Shown one piece after another: positions 42,753 through 51,542 of a stretch of DNA of 64,000 nt (position 1 is its first letter; each line of letters opens with the position of its first letter). This DNA comes from Pseudosporangium ferrugineum. GTDB taxonomy: Bacteria > Actinomycetota > Actinomycetes > Mycobacteriales > Micromonosporaceae. The stretch lies in the NCBI RefSeq assembly GCF_003002065.1, contig NZ_PVZG01000001.1, positions 372,001-436,000 on the forward strand, read 5' to 3'. The notes beneath the pieces were generated by a model, which did no database searches, was not told the origin of the DNA, and saw only the letters and a list, made by a program, of their open reading frames with translations. The translations under genes were made by a program, and so were the position numbers.

Positions 42753-45710
42753 TCAGCCCTTCGGCTGGATCCAGATGTTGCGGTACTGGACCTTGTTGCC
42801 GTGGTCCTGGAGGCGGATCGCACCGGTGGACGGGCCCTCGGCGATGCTGCCGCCCGTCACGCCGTTGATCTCCACGTTGTCGTGGACCTTCACGCCGTTC
42901 CACACCACCGTGATGCGGGCCTTCTCCGTCTTCGTCCCGGCGGCGTCGTAGCGCGCCGCGCGGAAGTCGATGTCGTAGGTCTGCCACGTCTCCGGCGCCT
43001 TGGCGACGTTGACGTCCGGTGCCTTCTGCAGGTAGATGGCGCCGGCCTCGTTGGTGTCGAGGGTGGTGTCACCGTACGAGTCGAGGATCTGGACCTCGTA
43101 CCGCTCCTGCTGGTAGACGCCGCTGTTGCCCCGGTTCTGGCCGGTCACGTCCGGCGGCAGCAGCGGAACCTTGAACTCCACGTGCAGCTTGTAGTCGCCG
43201 AACGCCTGCCGGGTCCGCAGGTCGCCGTTGGCCACCTCCATCGCGCCGCCGGGCAGCCGCGGCCAGCCGGCCGTCCGCCCGTCGGTGTGCTGCCACTCGG
43301 TGAGGTTCGTGCCGTCGAATAGGGTGATGCGCTCCCCCGGCCGGCGTACGGTGATCAGGTCGAGGTTGACGTTGCCGGCGTCGCCGGTGTCGACCCGGTA
43401 CTCGATCGTGTTGTCACCGCGGCGCAGCGTGAGCCGCTCGGTCTTGGTGGCCCAGTCGTCCCAGGTCACCGTCGTGGGCAGCACGGTCTGCCGGATCTTG
43501 CGACCGTTGACGTAGACGCTGATCGTCTTGTCGCCCTGGAACGGGTTGGGGCCGTTCGAGTAGCGCAGGCCGACCTCGTACTCCCCCGCCCTGCTCACGT
43601 CGACGTGCAGCGTGGTGGAGGCGTTGAGGGTGCCGAGACGGTCGACGAAGCCGACGCCGGAGAAGCCGCGGTGGTCGGTGTTCAGCCCGGCACCGCCCTG
43701 GCGCCGGCCCTCCTCGGCCTCGTAGTAGACCTGGTCGGCCTGGCGGCCCGGGATGGCGTTGAGCGTGTACCACGCCTCGGTGCTCCACAGCTGCTCGCCG
43801 TTCGAGGCGCTGAACGGGCGCGGCGAACGCAGGTAGACCACCCGGTCGGGCAGGAGGCCGTCGATCGTCAGGGTCACCTTCCGCCGGTCGGCGGAGACCT
43901 TGGCCGCGGTCACCTTCAGCTTCTGCTGGTCGACCTTGGGTCCGCCGTACGCCGGGGTCGGCGCGTACCGCCACTGCTCGACCTGGTAGCCGGCGGCGAC
44001 GTTCCCGGCCGTCTCGGCGGACAGCGGCTTCGTGTACTCGATGACGAAGCCGGTGTGCGTGGCCCTGACCGACTTCATGTCGAAGGCGGTGGTGCCGTTC
44101 GGGGTGAGCTTCTGCAGCCCGTACCGGAGCTTGCCGGTCTGGCCCCAGTTGCCGTCGGCGCCGAGCCCGCCGATGTAGACGGCACCGTCGGGGCCGATCG
44201 TGGTGCGGTTGACGCCGGACTCGAGGCCCTGGGTGTGCCGGAACACCACGCCCTGGTACTCGCCGTGGACCTTCTCCAGGTACGCCCGCTGCAGCCCGCC
44301 GTACGTGACGTCACCGAGGAGCATCTGCCCCTTGAACGGGCCCTGCTGGAGCAGCACCGGGGTGCTCGGCGAGTTCGCGATCTCGTTCTGCGGCAGCCAC
44401 AGCACCGGCTTGGTGACCTTGTTCGCGTCGAACGGGCCGGCCGGGTTGGTGTAGTGGTTGAAGAACCGGTCCTGCTTGATCTGCACGAGCTTGGACGCGG
44501 GCAGCCAGCCGCCCTGGTTGTCGGCGACGAACAGGCCGCCGTCGGGGCCCCAGCCGAGGCCGTTGGGCGTGCGCAGGCCGCCGGCCACGTAGCGGACCTT
44601 GCCGGTGCGCCGGTTCACCACGATGCTGGTGCCCCGGTTCGCCGCCGGCTGCGGGTTGGTGGTGGCACCGCCGAGGTCGATCGCCACCGACAGGTTCAGG
44701 TGGAACTCGCCGTCCCGGTAGAGCAGGCCGAACGCGAACTCGTGGAAGTTGCCGCCGAACGGCCAGGTCGCCACGGTGCGCCGCCGGTCGGCCACGTCGT
44801 CGCCGTCGGTGTCGGTGAACTCGGTGAGCTCGTGCTTCTGGGACACGTAGATCTTGCCGTCGGCGACGGCGACGCCCATCGGCTCCTTGAGGCCCGAGAC
44901 GAACTTGGAGTACCGGACCTTGGAGGGGTCGGTCGTGCCGGTGACGTTGTCGACCAGGTAGACCTCGCCGGTGCTGGTGTCGCTGCCGCCCCAGGTGGTG
45001 ATGACGAGGCGCTTGTCCGGCGTCCACGCCATCGCGGAGACCTGCGGCTGGAAGCCGTCCGGGCGCAGGTTCGTCAGGGTGTAGCCGGGGTTGACGGCAT
45101 CGAGCGGCAGCCCGTCGCCGGGGGTGTCGTTCTGGCCCTCGCACTGCTTCTGGCCGGGGGCGGTGACCCGGACGACGCCGGCGTCGGTGCTGAGCACGGA
45201 GTTCGGCACCACGGTGAAGCCCTCGGCGCCGGGCGGCTGCCACGAGAACGTCAGGTCCTGGCCGCCGCCGGCCTCGAAGAACTCGATGAACACGGAGTGC
45301 GTGCCGGCGGTGAGGTCGGCCGTGCCGTCCTTGGACTCGACGCCGTGCAGGCCGTCGTTGTCGACCACGCGGTTGCCGTCGATGCTCAGCCGGGAGCCGT
45401 CGTCGCTGGTCAGCCGGAAGGTGTACGCGCCGTCGGCCGGGACGGTGATGTTGCCGAGCACGTGGGCGACGAAGTTGTCCTCGAACCCGAAGTCCGCGGC
45501 GGTGTGCAGATCCACCTGCGGGATCAGCTTGTCCACGTTGGGCGTCTGGCTGGGCTTGAGGGTGCAGATCGCGCTGAGCGGGACGCGGGTGTCGAAGGTA
45601 CGGAGGGTGAGGCCGGGTTCCTGCGGTGGCAGGTCGGCGGCTTGCGCGGCGGTCGGGTGGGCGGCGACCGCCGCGGTGGTCAGCAGGGAGAGGACGAGCA
45701 ATCGGACCAT
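42753..45710 (-). CDS. Large secreted multidomain carbohydrate-active protein (PA14, propeller, CBM, DUF1080)
   Basis: A 985-residue exported protein. A signal peptide (LLVLSLLTTAAVAAHPTAAQA) is followed by a PA14-like domain (residues about 75-180, ADGAYTFRLTSDDGSRLSIDG). A sorbosone/PQQ-dehydrogenase-like propeller comes next (MAWTPDKRLVITTWGG, LRTPNGLGWGPDGGLFVADNQGGW). A CBM6/35-like domain lies about 700-810 (YYEAEEGRR, FVDRLGTLNAST). The C-terminus is a DUF1080/3-keto-disaccharide hydrolase domain (FDGTNLTEWQHTDG, NSGVYQQERYEVQILDSYGD). It probably binds and processes plant or sugar polymers outside the cell. The start at 45710 follows GAAGGAG, and CTCCGATTCGGAG lies upstream. It is convergent with the importer operon, whose solute might be related (inference). 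Confidence 0.85.
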   Translation of the reverse strand: MVRLLVLSLLTTAAVAAHPTAAQAADLPPQEPGLTLRTFDTRVPLSAICTLKPSQTPNVDKLIPQVDLHTAADFGFEDNFVAHVLGNITVPADGAYTFRLTSDDGSRLSIDGNRVVDNDGLHGVESKDGTADLTAGTHSVFIEFFEAGGGQDLTFSWQPPGAEGFTVVPNSVLSTDAGVVRVTAPGQKQCEGQNDTPGDGLPLDAVNPGYTLTNLRPDGFQPQVSAMAWTPDKRLVITTWGGSDTSTGEVYLVDNVTGTTDPSKVRYSKFVSGLKEPMGVAVADGKIYVSQKHELTEFTDTDGDDVADRRRTVATWPFGGNFHEFAFGLLYRDGEFHLNLSVAIDLGGATTNPQPAANRGTSIVVNRRTGKVRYVAGGLRTPNGLGWGPDGGLFVADNQGGWLPASKLVQIKQDRFFNHYTNPAGPFDANKVTKPVLWLPQNEIANSPSTPVLLQQGPFKGQMLLGDVTYGGLQRAYLEKVHGEYQGVVFRHTQGLESGVNRTTIGPDGAVYIGGLGADGNWGQTGKLRYGLQKLTPNGTTAFDMKSVRATHTGFVIEYTKPLSAETAGNVAAGYQVEQWRYAPTPAYGGPKVDQQKLKVTAAKVSADRRKVTLTIDGLLPDRVVYLRSPRPFSASNGEQLWSTEAWYTLNAIPGRQADQVYYEAEEGRRQGGAGLNTDHRGFSGVGFVDRLGTLNASTTLHVDVSRAGEYEVGLRYSNGPNPFQGDKTISVYVNGRKIRQTVLPTTVTWDDWATKTERLTLRRGDNTIEYRVDTGDAGNVNLDLITVRRPGERITLFDGTNLTEWQHTDGRTAGWPRLPGGAMEVANGDLRTRQAFGDYKLHVEFKVPLLPPDVTGQNRGNSGVYQQERYEVQILDSYGDTTLDTNEAGAIYLQKAPDVNVAKAPETWQTYDIDFRAARYDAAGTKTEKARITVVWNGVKVHDNVEINGVTGGSIAEGPSTGAIRLQDHGNKVQYRNIWIQPKG

Positions 45711-45736
45711 GCTGCTCCTTCGAACTGGTGTTACCG

Positions 45737-45749
45737 CTCCGATTCGGAG
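45737..45749. promoter_or_regulatory. 13-bp inverted repeat upstream of the multidomain secreted gene
   Basis: CTCCGATTCGGAG reads as CTCCGA-T-TCGGAG. It lies 27-39 bases upstream of the ATG on the leftward strand, beside the ribosome site. It could be a small repressor operator; the size is modest, so chance is possible. Confidence 0.35.
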
Positions 45750-45850
45750 ACGTGAACATCCTGATCCACAATCGACGAGCGCACCAGAACTTTCCACCCT
45801 CGACCTCAAACTTTTGTCGAATATGGAGAAAGTCGGAACGCCGCAAAAGA

Positions 45851-45883
45851 CGCTGCGCCGCCCCAAAACGGAACGGCGCAGCG
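45851..45883 (-). terminator. Hairpin after the X-Pro peptidase gene
   Basis: A 10-bp stem CGCTGCGCCG / CGGCGCAGCG around a 13-base loop, 24 bases past the stop of the leftward peptidase gene (45907). No T-run follows. Confidence 0.5.
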
Positions 45884-45906
45884 CCGGGAGGATTTCGCGG
45901 GGGACG

Positions 45907-47793
45907 TCACCCGGCCAGCGGCAGGACCACCTTGGAGACGCCCAGCCGCACGCCGACCTCGGTGCCCGCCGGGTAGCGCAGGGTGTGGTCACGCTCCGTG
46001 GAGATCAGCACCACCCCGATGCGGTGCCCCGGGGCGAAGACGTGGTCCTCGGTCTGCAGGTTCCAGCGGAACGTGTACGCCCGGCCCGCCTCGATCGGCG
46101 TCGTCCGCGCCGGGGAGAACCGGTTGCGCACGTCCAGCCAGCCCCGGCTGACGATCTCCAACGGGGTCGCGGCGGTCACGTACTCCCGGCGGTTGAAGCA
46201 GCCCGGGTCCTCGGGGATGCCCGGCCCGACGCAGTCCTGGCCGGGGATCGTGCGCAGGCCGGCGTACCGGTCGGCGGTGCCGTAGTCGACCAGCAGCGCC
46301 GTCAGGTACGGCGACCGTCCCGCGAGGTCGGCGCGCACCGTGATCTCGGGCGTGCCGGACAGCCGGGTCTCCCGCTCGAGCGGCGCCGACAGGTACGCCA
46401 GCCGCCCCGGGTCCGCGCTCAGCTCGCCGGCGACCAGGTCCTCGGCCGTGCGCGACGGGTCGTCCACGAAGCTCTGCCGGCCGCCGGGCCGGACCGGCCA
46501 CGGCGTCAGGGTGCCCGGGCGGCCGTCCGGGGCGGGGCCGCCGAGGGCCATCGCGGTGGGGCGGGTGCCGGGCACGGGCCAGGTCGACGCCGTACGCCAC
46601 TGGTTCGGCGCCACCTCCACGTCGGCCATCGGCTCGCGCATGATCCCCGTGTCGATCCGGTACAGCCAGTAGTCGAACCAGCGGTGCAGGGTGTCCAGCC
46701 ACACGTCGCGCCGCACGTTGAAGGGGTCGGTGTGACCGGCCTGGTGCAGCCAGATCTTGCGCGGCACTCCGCGCCGGGCGAGCGCGTCCCACCACTGACC
46801 GGCCTGCTGGGTGCGGACGTTGTCGTCGTGCAACCCGTGCACCAGCAGCACGCTCGCCCGCACCCGGCCGGCGTCGCGCACGTAGTCCCGCTCGGCCCAG
46901 TAGGCGCTGTAGTCGCCGGTCTCCCTGTCCTGGGCACGTTCAAGATCGGCCATGACGCCCGCGCAGACCTCCGGGTCCGCCCGGGTGAGCACCGCCTTGG
47001 CGAGCACGTCGGTGTCCTCGCCCTGGAAGCCGCCGGGCGCCACCACCCCGCCGTTCGCGCGGTAGTAGTCGTACCAGCTGGAGATGCCGGCGATCGGCAC
47101 GATGGTCTCCAGCCCCCGCACGCCGGTGGCGGCGACCGCGTTCGGCAGGGTGCCGTTGTAGGACACACCGATCATGCCGGTGCGGCCGGTCGACCAGGTC
47201 GCGCGCACCGGCGCGCCCGCCGCGTCGACGCCGGGGGCACGCCCGTTGAGCCAGTCGACCACGGCCTTCATGCCCAGCGTCTCGTTGCGGCCGCCGGACG
47301 TCGGGCAGCCGGTCGAGCCGCCGCTGCCGAGGCTGTCGGCGAACACGACGGCGTACCCGCGCGGGACGAAGTAGTTGTCGAGGTATCCCGAGAAGACGAT
47401 GGTCTCGGCCGCCCGGTCCGTGCCGGGAGACGCACCGCGCCGGGCGCCGGCACCGTCGCGGTCGATGTCGTCGTGATTCGGTACGTCCTTGAGCCCCGCG
47501 TAATAGGGACTGGGCTGGAAGATGACCGGCACCTTGCGGCCGTCCGGCGTTCGGGGGCGGATGATGCGCACCGCCACCCGGTCGGGCCGCCCGTCGGCGT
47601 CGCTGTCGACCGGTGCCTGCACCCACACCTGCTCCCGCACGGCCTGGGTGTAGTCGAACTCGGGCTCGGTGCCGGCCGTCCCGGCGGCGGGGGTCGCGAC
47701 GGGTCCCGCGGCGGCCGCGGCAGACCCGGACAGAACGGTGACGAAGGCGCAGGCGACGGCGAGCAGCCGCACCCCACCCCGGGAAACAGCCAT
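45907..47793 (-). CDS. Secreted X-Pro dipeptidyl-peptidase (S15 family)
   Basis: A 628-residue exported serine peptidase. The signal peptide (LLAVACAFVTVLSGSAAAAAG) is followed by the alpha/beta-hydrolase core. The nucleophile is in the IGVSYNGTLP stretch (Ser about 207). The acid/His side is represented by LVHGLHDDNVRT and HQAGHTDPF. The C-terminal jelly-roll domain (RGWLDVRNRFSPART) is typical of the CocE/S15 group. It removes X-Pro dipeptides or hydrolyses related esters. The start at 47793 follows GGAGG. The 3' hairpin at 45851-45883 ends the unit. Confidence 0.87.
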   Translation of the reverse strand: MAVSRGGVRLLAVACAFVTVLSGSAAAAAGPVATPAAGTAGTEPEFDYTQAVREQVWVQAPVDSDADGRPDRVAVRIIRPRTPDGRKVPVIFQPSPYYAGLKDVPNHDDIDRDGAGARRGASPGTDRAAETIVFSGYLDNYFVPRGYAVVFADSLGSGGSTGCPTSGGRNETLGMKAVVDWLNGRAPGVDAAGAPVRATWSTGRTGMIGVSYNGTLPNAVAATGVRGLETIVPIAGISSWYDYYRANGGVVAPGGFQGEDTDVLAKAVLTRADPEVCAGVMADLERAQDRETGDYSAYWAERDYVRDAGRVRASVLLVHGLHDDNVRTQQAGQWWDALARRGVPRKIWLHQAGHTDPFNVRRDVWLDTLHRWFDYWLYRIDTGIMREPMADVEVAPNQWRTASTWPVPGTRPTAMALGGPAPDGRPGTLTPWPVRPGGRQSFVDDPSRTAEDLVAGELSADPGRLAYLSAPLERETRLSGTPEITVRADLAGRSPYLTALLVDYGTADRYAGLRTIPGQDCVGPGIPEDPGCFNRREYVTAATPLEIVSRGWLDVRNRFSPARTTPIEAGRAYTFRWNLQTEDHVFAPGHRIGVVLISTERDHTLRYPAGTEVGVRLGVSKVVLPLAG

Positions 47794-48200
47794 GTGGACA
47801 GACCTCCGGCGCTCGGCTCCTGGGCTGGAGCCTATCGTCTACCATCGATGCCCGGCGCCTCGCACGCGGCCCGGCGACCCCGCGGGAAGATCAACAGGGC
47901 TGATCAGAATCAGACACGAGTCCAGGCCTCTGTGTCGTGGACGCTTTTCCCGGTACCATCGCCGCCGCACCGGCGCCACGGGTGCTCGATCGCTTGCCGG
48001 GCCCTTACCAGCGGGAACGATGCCCGGTCCGGCGGATGGATCTTGCCGAAGGGTCATTAAAGGACACGTTGACCTTGGCATAAATCACGCCTTGTAATCT
48101 GCCAAATACGCTCCGTACGCTGTGCACAGAAAGCCCATCGATCGGCTTGAGTGCCAGGAAATCGGTGGCCTCGACCATCAGGACATTCGGGGAGCATCGC
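47794..48200. other. 407-bp intergenic stretch with divergent control regions
   Basis: This lies between the leftward X-Pro peptidase and the rightward gene at 48201. No ORF with coding character is present. The right part (48040-48200) is less GC-rich and holds a clear promoter at 48069-48098. The left part is GC-rich and contains only the peptidase leader; a weak TAGGCT-like -10 on the leftward strand near 47831 is the only possible signal there. Confidence 0.5.
48069..48098 (+). promoter_or_regulatory. Strong sigma-70-type promoter
   Basis: TTGACC at 48069-48074 and TGTAAT at 48093-48098 with an 18-base spacer. Transcription would begin near 48105, giving a leader of about 95 bases before the ATG at 48201. 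Confidence 0.6.
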
Positions 48201-48752
48201 ATGGTCATCAAGGTTGTCGAGCAGATCAACGACGACGAGCTCATCGAAACCGCATGGAAGATGTACGAGGAGTCGTTCCGCGGCCTGAATGAACTGGCGG
48301 TACAGCGGCATCTGATGTTCCGCAACGAGTTCGAGGACGTGATGCGGGACGGCAGGGTGCAGAAGTACCTGAGCCTCGACGACGAGGGCACGTTGTGCGG
48401 GCTGTCGACGTACACGAACGATCTGGACTCGATGCCGTTGATCTCGCCGCAGTACTTCGAGCGGCGCTGGCCCGAGCTCTACGCCCAGCACAAGATCTGG
48501 TATTGCGGATTCGTCGCGGTGCTGCCGTCCGGCCGCGCCAATGCGTCGTTCTCCGACCTGGTCGAGGCGATGTACATGTTCGCGGCGGCGCAGAACGGCA
48601 TCATCGGGCTCGACTTCTGCCAGCACAACGACGCGCAGCGCAAGATGGGCCGGGTCATCCGGCTGATGCTCCAGCGCTTCTCCGGCAACTGCGAGGCCGA
48701 GATGATGGACGCCCAGCAGTTCTGGATCTACCAGTTCCCGCAGGCCGCCTGA
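48201..48752 (+). CDS. GNAT-like conserved protein, function unknown
   Basis: A 183-residue protein without a recognised family. Its core, LISPQYFERRWPELYAQHKIWYCGFVAVLPSG and MYMFAAAQNGIIGLDFCQHN, has the alternating strands of an N-acetyltransferase-like fold, but I see no clear acetyl-CoA R/Q-x-x-G-x-G/A loop. The Trp/Tyr/Cys content (WYCGF) is striking. GGGGAG lies six bases before the ATG. It has the best promoter in the window and a long leader. Neighbours give no functional hint. Confidence 0.65.
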   Translation: MVIKVVEQINDDELIETAWKMYEESFRGLNELAVQRHLMFRNEFEDVMRDGRVQKYLSLDDEGTLCGLSTYTNDLDSMPLISPQYFERRWPELYAQHKIWYCGFVAVLPSGRANASFSDLVEAMYMFAAAQNGIIGLDFCQHNDAQRKMGRVIRLMLQRFSGNCEAEMMDAQQFWIYQFPQAA

Positions 48753-48883
48753 GCGGTACGCCGGCACCGCCCGCCGTTGTCGGCCGGATCCGAGCTCTTG
48801 GGGGGCTGGCGGATCGCGGCCGGCACGGGTTCCTCCTTTCCATCGGCGGCGGGCGGTTTCGGCGTGCTCTTCGAAGGCGACGG

Positions 48884-50635
48884 CTACTGCCATCGCGACG
48901 GTTCGGGGGGCGCCTCCCAGGGCGAGTGCTCGGGCGGCGCGCTGCGCACGTCGCGCAGGGTCGGCGGGTCGCCCGGGCGCGGCGGGATGTCCCGGCGGGC
49001 CGAGCGGTCCCCCGGCAGCCCCTGCATGGGCGGCATGTCCCGCGGCAACGGCGGCAGCTCGTGCGTCAGCGACGGCATCTCGCGGGGCGGCGGCGACGGC
49101 TCGCGGGCGGCGGCCATCATCGCGCGGGCGCTGATCGGCTCGGTGTGCGAACCCTTGAGCCGCGGCGCGTCCGCGATGAAGCCGCCGTCGGCGCCGCGGC
49201 CGATCGCCGCGTAGACCTCGGGCCGGGCCGCGCGCATGACGATCGCCCAGACGAAGCCGACGATGGCGAAGACGGCGTACCCGGTCGGGAAGAGCCAGTG
49301 GAACATCGAGCCCGGCTCGATCTGCAACAGGTCGCCGAGGCCGTAGACGGTCGCCGCCAGAATGATGCTGAGCAGCACGAACGCGATGATCGGCGACACC
49401 TTCGCGCGCCACACGTTCTCCTGGTGGCGGTGCCGCACGAAGAACACGATCACCGCCGCCGAGGCGCTCCACATGAGGATCAGCACGCCCAGGCCGCCGA
49501 CGACGGTCAGCCAGGCGAACAGGTAGATCAGCGGGTCGGCGCCGGTGAACCGGTACACCACGATCACGACGAGCGCGAGCAGGCTCTGCGCCAGCGAACC
49601 GACGATCGGTGCCCCCGTACGCGGGTGGGTGTAGCCCCACGCCCGCGGCAGCACCCCCTCGCGGCCGAGCGCGAACTGGTAGCGCGACACCGCGGCGTGG
49701 AAGGCCAGCAGCGCGGCGAAGATGCTCGTCATGAACAGCACGTAGCCGATGTTGATGAGCGCCTCGGGCACGTGCGGGCTCACCAGCGTGAAGACGAGGT
49801 CGGTCTGCTCCGCCTTCGCCGCCGCCACGATGTTGCCCGGCCCGGCGCCCACCGACATGGCCCACGCCGACAGCCCGCAGAGCAGGCCGGCCAGGATCAC
49901 GGCCCAGTGGGTCGCCCGGGCGATCGTCTTCTTGGGATCCTTGGCCTCCTCGGAGAGCACCACCGTCGCCTCGAAGCCGACGAAGCCGGCGATCGCGAGC
50001 ACCATCATGGCGGCGACCTCGGGCGTGAAGACCCGGGTCGGCGACAGGGTGGAGAAGGAGACCGAGCCGCCCGCCGGGTTGGCGACCATCACGATGTCGT
50101 AGATGAGCACGATGACGATCTCGGCGACCAGCAGTACGGCGAGCACCTTGCCGCTGAGGTCGACCCAGAGCATGCCGAGCACGAAGACCAGCGCCCAGGC
50201 GACGATGGCGCAGGTGAACCAGCCGACGGTGAAGCCCAGGCCGTCCAGGACGCCCGAGGCGACCACCCCGAAGAGCCCGAAGAGACCGATCTGCATCATC
50301 GCGTACGCCGGCAGCGCCACGAACGCCGCGCCGACGCCGGGTATCCGCCCCAGCCCGTGACTGATGTACGAGTAGAACGCGCCGCTGTTGACGATGTGCC
50401 GGCTCATCGCCACGAAGCCGACCGTGAAGATCGACAGGATGCCCGCGACGACCAGGTAGACGACCGGCACCGCCGTGTTGCCCACGACGGCGTAGATCGT
50501 CGTGATGGCGCCGATGACGACGGTGAGCGGGGCCGCTCCGGCGACTCCGAAGAAGACCACCGAGGGGACGCCGAGCCGGTTCCGTGCCAGTGCGGTCGAC
50601 ACGATATCGGGTTCGGACACGTCCTTACGCGCCAT
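48884..50635 (-). CDS. APC family amino acid permease with long Pro-rich C-tail
   Basis: A 583-residue membrane protein. Residues 1-470 have the APC fold with about 12 transmembrane segments; the TM1 break is FFGVAGAAPLTVVIGAI and the conserved FVGFEATVVLSEEAKDPKKTI stretch is present (about 225-245). It probably imports an amino acid or amine. The last 100 residues (EPSPPPREMPSLTHELPPLPRDMPP) are polar, proline-rich and repetitive, which is unusual and likely disordered in the cytoplasm. The start at 50635 follows GGGAGG. GPP34 lies 62 bases upstream in the same direction. Confidence 0.87.
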   Translation of the reverse strand: MARKDVSEPDIVSTALARNRLGVPSVVFFGVAGAAPLTVVIGAITTIYAVVGNTAVPVVYLVVAGILSIFTVGFVAMSRHIVNSGAFYSYISHGLGRIPGVGAAFVALPAYAMMQIGLFGLFGVVASGVLDGLGFTVGWFTCAIVAWALVFVLGMLWVDLSGKVLAVLLVAEIVIVLIYDIVMVANPAGGSVSFSTLSPTRVFTPEVAAMMVLAIAGFVGFEATVVLSEEAKDPKKTIARATHWAVILAGLLCGLSAWAMSVGAGPGNIVAAAKAEQTDLVFTLVSPHVPEALINIGYVLFMTSIFAALLAFHAAVSRYQFALGREGVLPRAWGYTHPRTGAPIVGSLAQSLLALVVIVVYRFTGADPLIYLFAWLTVVGGLGVLILMWSASAAVIVFFVRHRHQENVWRAKVSPIIAFVLLSIILAATVYGLGDLLQIEPGSMFHWLFPTGYAVFAIVGFVWAIVMRAARPEVYAAIGRGADGGFIADAPRLKGSHTEPISARAMMAAAREPSPPPREMPSLTHELPPLPRDMPPMQGLPGDRSARRDIPPRPGDPPTLRDVRSAPPEHSPWEAPPEPSRWQ

Positions 50636-50697
50636 CAACAGCCTCCCAGCCCATTGATCGATATTGTCCCGCCGGCGATGATGACGGCCGACGGCAC

Positions 50698-51336
50698 TCA
50701 CCGCCGGCCGACGGCGAGGACCGAGCCGACGGACGCCTCGGTCTGCTCGATCAACTGCCGGAAATCCTCGGGCAGCGTCCCGATGGCGGTCGGGAGCTGC
50801 GTCAGGGCGTGGCGGTGCACCTCGAAGTCCCAGAGCACGTGGCGGGTCAGGCCGGTCGCCACGACCAGCCCGGCCAGCAGCCGGTCGCTCGTCGACATCT
50901 CCATGCCGCGGACCATGATGTTCGCCAGCCGCATCGGCGCCCACGCGGCCGCGTTGCGCTGCGCCTCGTTGTTGGGCATGTAGAAGGTCTGGGTGCTCAG
51001 CATCCGGCGCCGGGTCACCGACTCCACCGCGCCCGAGCGCATCAGCCGCTCGCCGACCCGGTCCGCGGCGTCCTGCGACAGGTACGCCAGCCAGGTGCGC
51101 ACCTCGCGGTGCTGGGGCTGGGCGATGAGCAACTCCAGGACGGAATGGGAGAGCGAGTCCCGCGGGGGCTGCCGGCTCTCGATATAGAGGTCGCCGTCGA
51201 AGACGCGCAGGCGCCCTTCGAGCATCAGCTCGCCCAGCAGGGCGGCGGCGAGGCCCAGGCCCGTCGCCCGGGGGTGCAGACGCGACCGGCCGGTCCGGTC
51301 CTCGTGCGCGATCAGGAAGAACTGGTCAGCAAGCAC
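50698..51336 (-). CDS. GPP34 (GOLPH3/Vps74-like) family protein
   Basis: A 212-residue protein with the GPP34 start (VLADQFFLIAHEDRTGRSRLHPRATGLGLAAALLGELML), a small helical domain that in eukaryotes binds phosphoinositides. Charged residues follow in RTWLAYLSQDAADRVGERL and RHVLWDFEVHRHAL. In actinobacteria these proteins are common but their lipid or partner is unknown. The GTG at 51336 follows AAGGAG. It is upstream of the APC permease and divergent from the XRE gene. Confidence 0.8.
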   Translation of the reverse strand: MLADQFFLIAHEDRTGRSRLHPRATGLGLAAALLGELMLEGRLRVFDGDLYIESRQPPRDSLSHSVLELLIAQPQHREVRTWLAYLSQDAADRVGERLMRSGAVESVTRRRMLSTQTFYMPNNEAQRNAAAWAPMRLANIMVRGMEMSTSDRLLAGLVVATGLTRHVLWDFEVHRHALTQLPTAIGTLPEDFRQLIEQTEASVGSVLAVGRR

Positions 51337-51542
51337 GCCGCTACTCCTTTGACACCTCGACCCGAATCGCCCCCGGGCAACTACCCGTATAGAAGGCAAT
51401 AACTCGCTGTCCGCAGCATCATGTACCTAGCTCCGAGGACAATGCAAGAAGTACTAGACTCGTAATCGTCCAGCCTCGTCTACGATGGATAGCGGGCCGA
51501 TACATACCGGGGTAGCGGCCCCTCAAGATCGAGGGAGTGACG

